Positions 8,195 through 16,421 of a DNA stretch of 64,000 bases are shown here, piece after piece. The stretch is taken from contig NZ_LT635455.1 of assembly GCF_900119915.1 (NCBI RefSeq), positions 496,001-560,000 of the forward strand, written 5' to 3'. A program made the translations under genes and the position numbers. Every line of letters begins with the position of its first letter. The first letter of the stretch is position 1. Under the pieces are notes generated by a model that ran no database searches, was not told the origin of the DNA, and saw only the letters and a program-made list of their open reading frames with translations. The DNA is from Olsenella timonensis (GTDB lineage: Bacteria; Actinomycetota; Coriobacteriia; Coriobacteriales; Atopobiaceae).

Positions 8195-9172
8195 CTACTC
8201 GTACATCTTCTCCAGTCTGATGAGCACCGTTCGCTCATCATCGACCGCCTCAAACCCGGAGCGCGAGAAGAACCCATATCGGTGACACACGAGCCCCGTT
8301 CTCTGAACCTGCTCGATCTCCTCCTCGATCATCCGCTGAGTGACCGGCCCTGATCGGAACTTCGCCTCGTAGAAGGCATAGCCCATCGGGTCTCTCGTGA
8401 CCACGTCGAACTCGCCGTTCGTTCTTGTCGCGGGGTCATCGTAGGAGTAGGTGCCAATCAGGTCGAAGGGCGGCTCGATGTTGCCGGCGCGGTTCTTCCG
8501 CACGAGGTACTGGCGACACACCTCCTCAAAGGCGTGCGGGACAAACTGATGCTCAAAGTCATCGTCTACGTAGCGGTCGTAGAAGACCTCGGGGTCAAGC
8601 ACGCTGCGCTGCGAGAGGTATCGGAAGACGTAGCGGTAGTAGAACCTCGTGAGGCCGTCGCAGATGACATAGGACGTCCTCTTCTTGTTCGTGGGGTCGT
8701 TGATGGGCACGCGCCGCTCGACGAGCTGCATCTCGATCAGCTTGTTGAGTACGTTCACGAGGGTGGCGCCGCTTGAGATGTGGGACTGGCTGAGGATGTC
8801 CCTGTAGTGTGCGTGCCCGTCCGCAAGGGCGAGGAAGACCTCGTGCGCGTTGCCGATCTTTGAGACCTCGGAGAGCAGATAGGCCGGGATCTCGTCCTCC
8901 AGCCGTGCGTCGGGCTGGAGGACGAGGTTGATGAGGTTCTCGCGCACCGACCTTCCTCGCTCGATGAGGCGGTTGTAGTACGGGATTCCCCCGAACGCGC
9001 TGTAAAGCCGCACCTTGTCGGCGCACGGACGCTCGGGGTAGAACTGCGACGACTCGAGGTAGTCCATCGGCTGAAGGTTGATCTTGGGGCTGTTGCAGTA
9101 GTTCTGAAGGAATGCTGCCGAATTCATTTGCGCAGGTGAAGTGCCGTCTTCTCTCGGCGCGCAATAACGCAC
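8195..9172 (-). pseudogene. DUF234-type AAA ATPase, C-terminal part only
   Basis: The family normally has an N-terminal P-loop ATPase of about 200 residues, a winged helix and a C-terminal DUF234 nuclease-like domain. Only the latter parts are here. Homologous-looking sequence begins near LQPMDYLESSQFYPE, there is no Walker A, and the first 25 codons look unrelated. A wHTH-like segment (about residues 110-165) and GEFDVVTRDPMGYAFYEAKF (a PD-(D/E)XK-like core) remain. It is probably a deletion remnant. The 135 bases beyond its 5' end up to 9308 are AT-rich and serve the divergent gene. Confidence 0.7.
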
Positions 9173-9308
9173 GACGGAACGGGCCTGACGGATTCGCTTG
9201 TAAGTCTGACACGATTATTTGAGCTATCCTTACTTCAAAAATGGATATATTAATATGGTGCTCTTCTATAATCAAGATGCATTGGCTAGATGAATCAAGG
9301 TGCAGAAC

Positions 9309-10913
9309 ATGTCGCGGCAAAAGAAGAACAAGCTCACAATTTATTTGATTCGATTGGGCTTCGAGGATGCTGAATCCGTCCTTAATTTGGGCAACAAAGA
9401 CACACGCTCTTTCGATTTCGGGAGTTGCGGGAAGCTTTGCATCTTTAGAAGCCCCGAAAAGCCTCCCAAGTGGATTACTGGATTTTTCGGCGATAGGATA
9501 GACTCACGTGATTGGTTGACGTCAAATGCAAGTGCCGTGCTTGTGATTCCTGTTATCGTTGGGAATGGTTCAAGGCGCCTATTTGCACTTACGTTTGGAT
9601 ATGCTGGAGCCTGGCTGAAGAACGAGGCAATAGAGCGTAGGTTTGGGCTGAAATGCGTTTTGAATTGCGTGAGCTCGGATTCGTTGAGACAGATTCGAAA
9701 AACGCTAATTTCAGGAAACGCTCGCAAGACCAGTGAGCAGATGCCTCGGAAAGCAAAGGTCAGTGAATTCTCGCTGGACTATGAGCAGGATTTGCTCGAA
9801 AGTGTGACGGCTGTCGGTGGGTCAGGAACTCTGCTAGAGGGACCAATTACTGGCTCAGACTCCCTAGCGGTCAGTTCTTCGGTAAAACTAGAAGACATTC
9901 AAGACTATTTAGGTGAGATTTACAGCATCTATCAATCCGATGCATATAAGGAGAACTTTTCTTGGATTGATCACGTCGCTCCGGTTAAAGATAAAGGACT
10001 GATTTCTAGGCTTGAGGGATGCGCTGTTGAGGCCCTTTGCTCAGGCGATGAATCGGTTTGGTTTGCCGTTCCCACTGTGATTGATTGGGAGACGACTGCC
10101 GGCTTCCGTTTCACGCCTCATGGAGAGACGTTCGATGATATCTTGGTAGAAGATGTATTAAGGGCACTCAGAGCACCTCTTTCAGATTTTGCGCAGCTCA
10201 AGAATAAGAAAATCTACGTCGTAGATTCGACGAATGATGAGGTTAGAGATAGATGGCTGGCAAGTCGTTGCTTATACGGAGAAGTCCAGCTTGAGGGGGA
10301 GCAATATTGCGTTACGGATGGCTCTTGGTACAAAGTCGATAAGACCTACTCTGATGAAATAAAGCATGATTATGACGCAACCGCTATTTCGGATGTCGTT
10401 TTCCCTGACTACTTGAATGAGTATGGTGGAGAGGGTGGCTACAATACGGCGCTCGCTGATTCCTCAGGTGGCTTCTTGCTTATGGATAAAAATAATATTT
10501 CGTTTGGTGGTGGGAGAAGTCAAATCGAACTCTGCGATGTTCTTTCCTCCGATGGGAAACTGATCCATGTCAAGCGATACGGCGGTTCTAGTGTTATGAG
10601 TCACCTGTTTAACCAGGGACTTATCTCAATGGATTTGATAAAGTCAGAACCCTCTTTTGTTGAGAAGGCAAATCAGAAGATAGCGTGCATTGATTGCTCT
10701 GGTGCCTTTTCCATTTCTGAAAGCAGCGTGTCTGAGGTTGTCTACGGCATCGTAACATCGGACTGCGCTCGACTTCCAAACATCCCGTTCTTCAGTAAAG
10801 TCGCCTTTCATCACGTGAAAAGAAGGCTTAAGGCAATGGGGGTAAAGGTTAGCATTGGAGGTATTCGCGATATCGATAAACTCAAAAAGAAGAAAAGAAT
10901 TGATTATGATTGA
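9309..10913 (+). CDS. TIGR04141/DUF6119-like sporadically distributed protein
   Basis: 534 residues from ATG 9309 (AAGGTG seven bases upstream; an in-frame GTG at 9300 is weaker). The order KLTIYLIRLGFEDAESVL near the N-terminus, SASAVLVIPV, LFALTFGYAGAWLKNEAIER and GLKCVLNCV matches the TIGR04141 pattern as I recall it. Later ITGSDSLAVS and FSWIDHVAPV fit as well. The family is scattered among bacteria, usually in defence islands, with no established activity. Base and codon use are clearly more AT-rich than the core genes, a sign of recent transfer. No signal peptide or membrane span, so cytoplasmic. Confidence 0.7.
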   Translation: MSRQKKNKLTIYLIRLGFEDAESVLNLGNKDTRSFDFGSCGKLCIFRSPEKPPKWITGFFGDRIDSRDWLTSNASAVLVIPVIVGNGSRRLFALTFGYAGAWLKNEAIERRFGLKCVLNCVSSDSLRQIRKTLISGNARKTSEQMPRKAKVSEFSLDYEQDLLESVTAVGGSGTLLEGPITGSDSLAVSSSVKLEDIQDYLGEIYSIYQSDAYKENFSWIDHVAPVKDKGLISRLEGCAVEALCSGDESVWFAVPTVIDWETTAGFRFTPHGETFDDILVEDVLRALRAPLSDFAQLKNKKIYVVDSTNDEVRDRWLASRCLYGEVQLEGEQYCVTDGSWYKVDKTYSDEIKHDYDATAISDVVFPDYLNEYGGEGGYNTALADSSGGFLLMDKNNISFGGGRSQIELCDVLSSDGKLIHVKRYGGSSVMSHLFNQGLISMDLIKSEPSFVEKANQKIACIDCSGAFSISESSVSEVVYGIVTSDCARLPNIPFFSKVAFHHVKRRLKAMGVKVSIGGIRDIDKLKKKKRIDYD

Positions 10914-11021
10914 TTTAATTGCAGTTAAATTTACGAATGTGAGTTTAGCGTAATCGGCTCTGGGCTTTGGGGCGTCAATGTCCATCTCAGTTGTGCGCGT
11001 AGGGGTTAAGGGTTTAGGTGA

Positions 11022-11258
11022 ACTTTTTTGCTCGCGGACTTCTCGCTGTATGAGCGGCTTCCGGAGCGGAAGGCAGAGATTGACGAACTCCTTGGCTACG
11101 ACGGGGGAGAGGTTGTCTGGAACGACGCAAACGAGAAGTCCCGAGAGCTGCTTGTGAAGTTGCCGGCTGACTTGGCGCCCGACCACTGGGACGAGCTCTA
11201 TCCGTGAATCGCTGACAGGCTGCTGGGTATCCGCAAGATCGCGGGGTGGCTGCGGTAG
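11022..11258 (+). pseudogene. DUF4268-like C-terminal gene remnant
   Basis: Within the 459-nt gap 10914-11372, one frame reads FLLADFSLYERLPERKAEID, then ELLGYDGGEVVWNDANEKS and RELLVKLPADLAPDHWDELY, then a TGA at 11205, then IADRLLGIRKIAGWLR and a stop at 11256. The TGA replaces a likely Trp codon. No start or N-terminal part is present. The pattern resembles the C-terminal domain of DUF4268-type proteins found next to restriction genes. The rest of the gap shows nothing coding. Confidence 0.6.
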
Positions 11259-11372
11259 TACGTGAAAATGGAAGGTGACGTGCAACCATCAATTTAGCCG
11301 AAAGTTTACTATTTAGTTATTACGTCTCACCTGCTAACGTTTGCCTTGTTCAATTCAAACGAGGAGGCATTC

Positions 11373-11732
11373 ATGTCAGCAATAACTGAAGCTCAGATTT
11401 GTGCCTGCTACGAAGCTGCCGGGAGGGTACTGCGCAATGGGGAACCAAAGCCCAAGCTAGCGGATTACGTATCAAGATCAACCGGAATGGACGCGGGCTC
11501 CGCAAGAATCTATATCGATGCCGTTGTTTCTCTAGTACAGAGAGGAACGCTTGGTCGTGACATAAGTACTTTCGCCCGGCGCAGCTTTCTGGACTGGATA
11601 GCTCGAGACTATGGAGCAGATGCTCTCGCTAGGGCGCTGTGTGCCTATCGAAAGAGAGACGAGTGGCTGAAACTGCACGGCTACTCATACGGCACTTACA
11701 CGAAGATTGCGGACGAGTACTCCCAGTCGTAG
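11373..11732 (+). CDS. Small helical protein, restriction-accessory-like
   Basis: 119 residues; ATG 11373 has GAGGAGG six to seven bases upstream, so the in-frame ATG at 11346 is not used. The sequence MDAGSARIYIDAVVSLVQRG followed by FLDWIARDYGADALARALCA recalls the small helical module at the N-terminus of some HNH or GIY-YIG restriction enzymes (a 'gSA..yi' then 'yG...L..AL' pattern). Here it stands alone. It is followed after 124 nt by a nuclease-like protein in the same direction. Function unknown; the resemblance is only by pattern. Confidence 0.55.
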   Translation: MSAITEAQICACYEAAGRVLRNGEPKPKLADYVSRSTGMDAGSARIYIDAVVSLVQRGTLGRDISTFARRSFLDWIARDYGADALARALCAYRKRDEWLKLHGYSYGTYTKIADEYSQS

Positions 11733-11856
11733 TAGGGGATTGGAAACTGCCCGTAAGATCTGTTAACCGATTTTGTGACTGAAAGGTGAGGTTTCTGCCT
11801 GGGTCTCGCTATGCGGTTGTGATGCATACGGTAAAGCGAATAAAGGGTGTGGGGCA

Positions 11857-12693
11857 ATGAACGAGTGGAAGCTTCGTGACGCGCTCTTGGAGAAGAACGA
11901 TCCTCTCAGCGACAAGGCAATTCGGACGCGTCTGAGCAGAACCCGCAGGGTAGAGCGCATTTTGAGGGAAGACCTTGACGTGGTTGTGGCAAATGATGAC
12001 CGAGTCTACGCCGCGCTGCTTACGCTCAAGTCGTGTCCGGAGGAGCGTAATGGCGGGCTTCAGAATGCGTTGCGCTGGTACTACCGTGCCGTCAACAGGA
12101 GAGACTTTCCAAAGCTGAGCGAGTATTGTCCCAAAGAGCAATTCTCGTATGAGGTTGCCGCAAAAGCAGATGCGGGACTGCATGAACAGTCCCATTCAGA
12201 GGGCGCGGCCGCCTCTGCTTCCACAAATGAGTCCAGTGAGCCCATAGGCTCCCTTTGGCGCGAGTTCTGCTCAGTGAAGAACCGCATCTCATCTGCTCTT
12301 GGTAGGTCAAATAACATTGTTGGGGAGCTTGCTGAGCGGATCGTTGCCGAGTATCACGGTACGGTTCCTCTTGCTGTCTCACATCCCTCTGCCGATGTCG
12401 AGCTTAAGGATGGAACGCTCATTCAGGTGAAGGCTCGCATGCTAACGGACGTAAGGACAACGCCACTCTCCACCTTTCGATCCTGGAACTTTGACGTGCT
12501 CTCTGTCGTGCTCTTTGAGCCCGATGGCGACATTGCCTTTGGTGGAGAAATTCCTTGCTCTGTAGCGCAGCACTATGCAAGGGAGGTTTCGCACGTCAAC
12601 GGTTGGCAGATCTCGACGACGCATGACTTTCTTTCCGATCCTGCCTTTACCGATTCGACCGATGCTTATCGCCGTACACTCGAGAACCTTTGA
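11857..12693 (+). CDS. Putative PD-(D/E)XK nuclease with N-terminal helical domain
   Basis: 278 residues. Residues 1-105 are charged and helical and may bind DNA. A Ser/Ala-rich linker lies at 107-130. The C-terminal half contains NIVGELAERIVAEYHG (E157 or E160), then HPSADVEL (D180) and GTLIQVKARM (Q190, K192), the order of a PD-(D/E)XK active site, then WNFDVLSVVLFEPDG. It resembles standalone restriction-like proteins. No methyltransferase is adjacent, so it could act on modified DNA or with the small protein at 11373. Nuclease activity is inference. Confidence 0.6.
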   Translation: MNEWKLRDALLEKNDPLSDKAIRTRLSRTRRVERILREDLDVVVANDDRVYAALLTLKSCPEERNGGLQNALRWYYRAVNRRDFPKLSEYCPKEQFSYEVAAKADAGLHEQSHSEGAAASASTNESSEPIGSLWREFCSVKNRISSALGRSNNIVGELAERIVAEYHGTVPLAVSHPSADVELKDGTLIQVKARMLTDVRTTPLSTFRSWNFDVLSVVLFEPDGDIAFGGEIPCSVAQHYAREVSHVNGWQISTTHDFLSDPAFTDSTDAYRRTLENL

Positions 12694-12813
12694 TTGGGCC
12701 TTGCCTGGTCTAGGCGTACGGGAGCTTCGCGAAAGGCGGCGTAAGCGGCTCACGTCGAATTATTGTCCGGTCGCCCTTGTACACTCCCCTCAAGTCGAGA
12801 GAGGGGAGCCAAC

Positions 12814-13140
12814 ATGTACGAGCCGTCACGTCAGCTGATGTCGTTCAACATCGCGGGGTTCCAGTTCTGGGACGGTGCGCTGGTGCTCGGGGAGCTCAGG
12901 GCGGGCACGCCGCTCGAGCTTGTCCCGGAGCCGGACAACCCGCACGATCCCGAGGTCGTTGCGCTGCGCTACCATGGGACTAAGCTCGGCTATGTTCCGT
13001 CGGACGAGAACGCCGTGCTCTCGGTGATGTGCTTCTACGGGCACGCCGCGGCGTTCGAGGTGCGCGTCCTTCAGGTGGACCCGGAGGCCGCTCCCTGGAA
13101 GCAGGTGCGCGTGGGCGTCTTCGTGAAGGACGCTCGCTGA
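12814..13140 (+). CDS. HIRAN-domain protein
   Basis: 108 residues, essentially one HIRAN domain: FNIAGFQFWDG, then LELVPEPDNPHDPEVVALRY and KLGYVPSDEN are the diagnostic blocks. HIRAN domains bind DNA ends or fork structures and are usually fused to helicases or nucleases; bacterial single-domain forms exist. ATG 12814 follows GAGAGGGGAGCC. It stands alone after the nuclease-like gene with 120 nt between them. Role in DNA repair or defence inferred. Confidence 0.85.
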   Translation: MYEPSRQLMSFNIAGFQFWDGALVLGELRAGTPLELVPEPDNPHDPEVVALRYHGTKLGYVPSDENAVLSVMCFYGHAAAFEVRVLQVDPEAAPWKQVRVGVFVKDAR

Positions 13141-13349
13141 CGCCTTCCAGGCGCGCCCAAAGAAGGTGAGAAGAGCGGCAGGACGCCCCATAGACGTTGT
13201 CCTTCTCGGCGTGGCTGCTTCCGAAGGACTGTGCAGTTTGGAGCAACTCTCGGCAACATGTGGACTAATCTAGATAAAGGAGACTTCGGCCAGCTTCTTT
13301 AGGGCCGCCCCGGGGTTTGCCACTTCGGACAAGTACGCAAGGAGGCGCC

Positions 13350-14105
13350 ATGCCGCTCGCTCGCCTGTCGGAGCGCATATCCTATCTCCCGCACGTCGAG
13401 GAGCTTGACCGTCCCGTGCTGGCGCTCGTGCGTGGGGATCGCCTCGCGCTTGCCGTCGACGCGGGCTACTCGTCGCGCCACGTCGCGGACTTCTACTGCG
13501 AGCTCGTCTCGGCGGGCCTCCCGCTGCCCGATCTCACCGCGCTCACGCACTGGCACTGGGACCACAGCTTTGGCATGAGCGCCGTCGCCGGCCTCACGGT
13601 CGCCCGGAAAGAGACGAACGAGCACCTGCTCGAGGTGCGTGGAATCCTCTCGGACCCGACCGACCCTCGCTGCGCGGACATCCGCTCGGCCCAAGGATTT
13701 GCCGAGGAGTTTCCGTCCGGGGAGGACCCCGTCGTCGTGACCGCCGACATAGAGTTTGAGGGCGAGCTCACGATCGACCTCGGCGGCGTGACCGCCCGGC
13801 TGATCGCCACGGACGCGCCCCACACCAACGACTCTGCGCTCGTCTACGTCCCCGAGGAGCGTACCCTCTTCGTGGGCGACTGCTTCTGCGAGGACTACGA
13901 CTCCGGCGACGACCCGTCCGTCTGCCACCTCGACCTAGTGCGGCTGCGCGCGCTTCTCTCCACGATAGAGGGCCTGGACCCGGCACCGGAGACCTTCGTC
14001 ATCGGCCACTGCCCGCCGGAGGGTCCGGACGAGTTCGTCGAATACCTTCACGAGCTGCTGCAGACGGCCTCGGGGGAGGGAGGAGCGCATGCCAACGCTA
14101 CGTGA
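13350..14105 (+). CDS. Metallo-beta-lactamase-fold hydrolase
   Basis: 251 residues; ATG 13350 follows AAGGAGGCGCC. The metal-binding motif THWHWDH (H67, H69, D71, H72) is intact, with later ligands likely in TDAPHTND, VGDCF and VIGHCPP. No signal peptide. Its last 17 bases overlap the start of the ADP-ribosylglycohydrolase, so the two are translated together. Substrate unknown; the partner suggests a phosphoester or nucleotide-derived substrate, but this is a guess. Confidence 0.85.
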   Translation: MPLARLSERISYLPHVEELDRPVLALVRGDRLALAVDAGYSSRHVADFYCELVSAGLPLPDLTALTHWHWDHSFGMSAVAGLTVARKETNEHLLEVRGILSDPTDPRCADIRSAQGFAEEFPSGEDPVVVTADIEFEGELTIDLGGVTARLIATDAPHTNDSALVYVPEERTLFVGDCFCEDYDSGDDPSVCHLDLVRLRALLSTIEGLDPAPETFVIGHCPPEGPDEFVEYLHELLQTASGEGGAHANAT

Positions 14106-14880
14106 CGCGATTTATGGCCTGGCCGTGGGCGACGCGCTCGGCGTGCCGTACGAGTTCCGCCCGCGGGGGAGCTTCGCTTGCACGGGGATGGTCGGCTACG
14201 GCACGCACGACCAGCCGGCGGGCACCTGGTCGGACGACACGAGCATGACGCTCGCCACCTGCGACAGCATCCGCGCGTGCGGGCGCGTGGACACGGCGGA
14301 TATGCTCTCCCGGTTTCGCGCCTGGATCGACGACGGCGCCTACGCCATCGACGGCGTGGTCTTTGACTACGGCAACACCACGGCCCGCGCGCTCGCCGCC
14401 GGCATGGGCTGCGCGGGCGAGCGCGACAACGGCAACGGCTCGCTCATGCGCATCGTACCGCTCGCCTTCACGGACGCCACGGACGACGGGGTCCGCGCGG
14501 TCTCGGCCATCACGCACGCGCACCCTGTCTCCACCGAGACCTGCGTGGACATGGTGCGCGTGATGCGCACGCTCGCGGCCGGCGCCTCGCCAGCGGAGGC
14601 GGTCCCGGACCACGAGGTCCTTCTCGCCGCCAGCGAGAAGGACATCCGCTCCGGGGGCTTCGTGCGGGACACGTACTGCGCCGCGCTCTGGTGCCTTGCG
14701 GTCTCGGAATCCTACGAGGAATGCGTGCTGCGAGCCGTCAACCTCGGGGACGATACGGACACCACCGCAGCTGTGGCCGGGGCGCTCGCGGGCATCGTGT
14801 ACGGCGCGGACGCCATTCCGCCTGCCTGGATGGAGGCGCTGCGGGGCAAGGACATCATCGAAAGCTGCCTCTTCAGATAG
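14089..14880 (+). CDS. ADP-ribosylglycohydrolase (DraG/ARH family)
   Basis: Intact 263-residue enzyme expected to remove ADP-ribose from proteins or small acceptors using two Mg ions. Metal motifs: SDDTSMTL (D49, D50, T51), RDNGNGSLMR (about 112-121) and GDDTDTTAAVAGALAG (about 221-236). It begins inside the 3' end of the metallo-hydrolase gene, behind GGGAGGAGC. It is the functional paralog of the broken copy at 3655 and strongly similar along the whole length. No ADP-ribosyltransferase gene was recognised in the window. Confidence 0.9.
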   Translation: MPTLRDAIYGLAVGDALGVPYEFRPRGSFACTGMVGYGTHDQPAGTWSDDTSMTLATCDSIRACGRVDTADMLSRFRAWIDDGAYAIDGVVFDYGNTTARALAAGMGCAGERDNGNGSLMRIVPLAFTDATDDGVRAVSAITHAHPVSTETCVDMVRVMRTLAAGASPAEAVPDHEVLLAASEKDIRSGGFVRDTYCAALWCLAVSESYEECVLRAVNLGDDTDTTAAVAGALAGIVYGADAIPPAWMEALRGKDIIESCLFR

Positions 14881-14931
14881 AAAAACGAGAAAAAATAGAA
14901 AAACGAAAACGGATAAAACAACGAAAACGGA
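14877..14931 (+). other. A-rich strand-biased stretch
   Basis: About 55 bases made almost only of A with scattered G and AACG repeats, right after the ADP-ribosylglycohydrolase stop. Very unlike the surrounding GC-rich DNA. No hairpin seen. Confidence 0.5.
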
Positions 14932-14953
14932 GACCTCGACGCGAGGGGGCACC

Positions 14954-15090
14954 ATGAGGAAGGTTAACCCGTTCAAGCCGACCGCGGGTGCGGAGGCCCA
15001 GTCCCGGCAAATCGTGACGCGGCTCCCGATGACTTTGGGATTGGGCTTGAGGAGTACGTTGGCGCCCGGAAGACTCTTGCGCAATAGAAG
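14954..15090 (+). pseudogene. N-terminal remnant of an AAA ATPase
   Basis: The first codons read MRKVNPFKPTAGAEA, like the start of coriobacterial AAA ATPases of the DUF234-linked type. A frame change then gives DDFGIGLEEYVGAR, which continues the same family pattern. The P-loop is gone. The adjoining sequence to 15112 holds no gene. It is complementary in content to the headless ATPase at 8195, though nothing proves they were one gene. Confidence 0.5.
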
Positions 15091-15112
15091 CCGCTGTGGA
15101 CGGGGCCGCCCG

Positions 15113-15337
15113 GTGAAACTGTGGTACAGAGCGGGAGATGTTGCACCCCTGCGCGAGCTTGTGCTGGACAGAATCGCGTGTCTTGACGTCGAGACTACTG
15201 AGCTTGACCCGCATGTCGACGAAGCGCTGCAGATTGCTCTCGTTCGTGGTGACGACGAAGTATTGTTATCTCGATATGTGCGGCCCGAACATAAGGGAAA
15301 GCCGATCTGGAGGTGCGACAATGCCGCGACATGGTGA
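15113..15337 (+). pseudogene. DnaQ-like exonuclease, N-terminal fragment
   Basis: The frame reads RIACLDVETTELDPHVDEAL, then QIALVRGDDEVLLSRYVRPE, then ends quickly. DVETT is the ExoI motif of DEDD 3'-5' exonucleases. The second and third motifs are missing, so this is a truncated relic of an epsilon-like exonuclease. Confidence 0.6.
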
Positions 15338-15479
15338 CATGGACCCGATCCCGGTCACGCCCGTCTCGAGGGCAAACCGGGAGTGGACACTGCGGACGAT
15401 ACGCCGCGCGGTGGCGGGCGCCCTCGTCCTCCTCGTCCTGAACGCCGTTGCCGCCGCGGCGGGCTACGGGTCCTTCTAG
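15321..15479 (+). CDS. Small single-span membrane protein
   Basis: 52 residues with an excellent ribosome site (GGAGGTGCGACA before ATG 15321; an in-frame ATG at 15339 is the alternative). The N-terminal half is polar; residues about 31-47 (VAGALVLLVLNAVAAAA) form one membrane span. It overlaps the tail of the exonuclease fragment in another frame, so it may be a new or fortuitous frame. Function unknown. Confidence 0.45.
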   Translation: MPRHGDMDPIPVTPVSRANREWTLRTIRRAVAGALVLLVLNAVAAAAGYGSF

Positions 15480-15607
15480 CCGAGCAGCCTCACGGCGTCA
15501 GTCAGCGTCGCGGCACGCGCGGTGTGCCGGCAGAGCCCCTCCGGCGTCCCCTGCTAGACTAGCCTGCGACTACGCGTTCTTCTCGCCCGCAGGGAGGTCT
15601 TCTTGCC

Positions 15608-16414
15608 ATGACGCCGGACATCAGGCTCGTTGCCGTCGACATCGACGGCACGTTCATGCGCACCGACTACACCTACGACGTCCCGCGCTTCGAGCGCCTA
15701 CTGGCACGCATGCGCGAGGCGGGGTGCGCCTTCGTGGTGGCGAGCGGCAACCAGTACTATCAGCTGCGCGACCACTTCCCCGGACACCAGGACGAGCTGT
15801 GCTTCGTCGCCGAGAACGGCGCCTACGTCATGGACCGGGGCGAGCTCGTCTACATGCGCACGATGCCGGACGGGACGGTCTCCGCGGTCATCGACGTGTG
15901 TCGCGCCCACGCCGACGAGGTCTGGAACGTGCTCTGCGACGTCGAGGGCGACTACTGCGAGCGCGGCGCGGTCTCCGACGACTTCTTTAACGAGATGAGG
16001 CGCTACTGCCATCGCCTGAGCTGGGTGGACGACCTCAAGGCCACGGGCGACCAGATTCTCAAGTTTGCCGTCAACGTCCCAGACGAGCGTACGGACTTCT
16101 TCTACGGTTTCTTCCGCCGAGAGCTCGGGGGCCTGGTGGAGCCCACGACGAGCGGCCACGGCTCCATCGACCTCATCACTCCCGGCTGCCACAAGGCGTC
16201 GGGGCTCGCGCGCCTCGCCGAGCGCCGGGGGATCTCCCCGAAGCAGTGCGTGGCGTTCGGTGACGGCGGCAACGACGTGGAGATGCTTCGCTTCTGCGGC
16301 GTCGGCTACGCGATGGCCAACGCGCCCGACGAGGTGAAGGCCGCCGCCGACCGCGTGTGCCCCTCCAACGACGAGGACGGCGTGCTCGTGACGCTGGAGG
16401 AGCTGTTCGCGTAG
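15608..16414 (+). CDS. Cof-type HAD-IIB hydrolase
   Basis: 268 residues. Motif I is VAVDIDGTF (D11 nucleophile, D13), motif II lies in FVVASGNQYYQ, and motif III/IV is CVAFGDGGNDVEML near residue 220. Cof-type enzymes dephosphorylate sugar phosphates, pyridoxal phosphate or related metabolites in the cytoplasm. Start behind GGGAGGTC. Substrate not predictable. Stop is followed after 7 nt by the next gene. Confidence 0.9.
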   Translation: MTPDIRLVAVDIDGTFMRTDYTYDVPRFERLLARMREAGCAFVVASGNQYYQLRDHFPGHQDELCFVAENGAYVMDRGELVYMRTMPDGTVSAVIDVCRAHADEVWNVLCDVEGDYCERGAVSDDFFNEMRRYCHRLSWVDDLKATGDQILKFAVNVPDERTDFFYGFFRRELGGLVEPTTSGHGSIDLITPGCHKASGLARLAERRGISPKQCVAFGDGGNDVEMLRFCGVGYAMANAPDEVKAAADRVCPSNDEDGVLVTLEELFA

Positions 16415-16421
16415 GAGAGGT

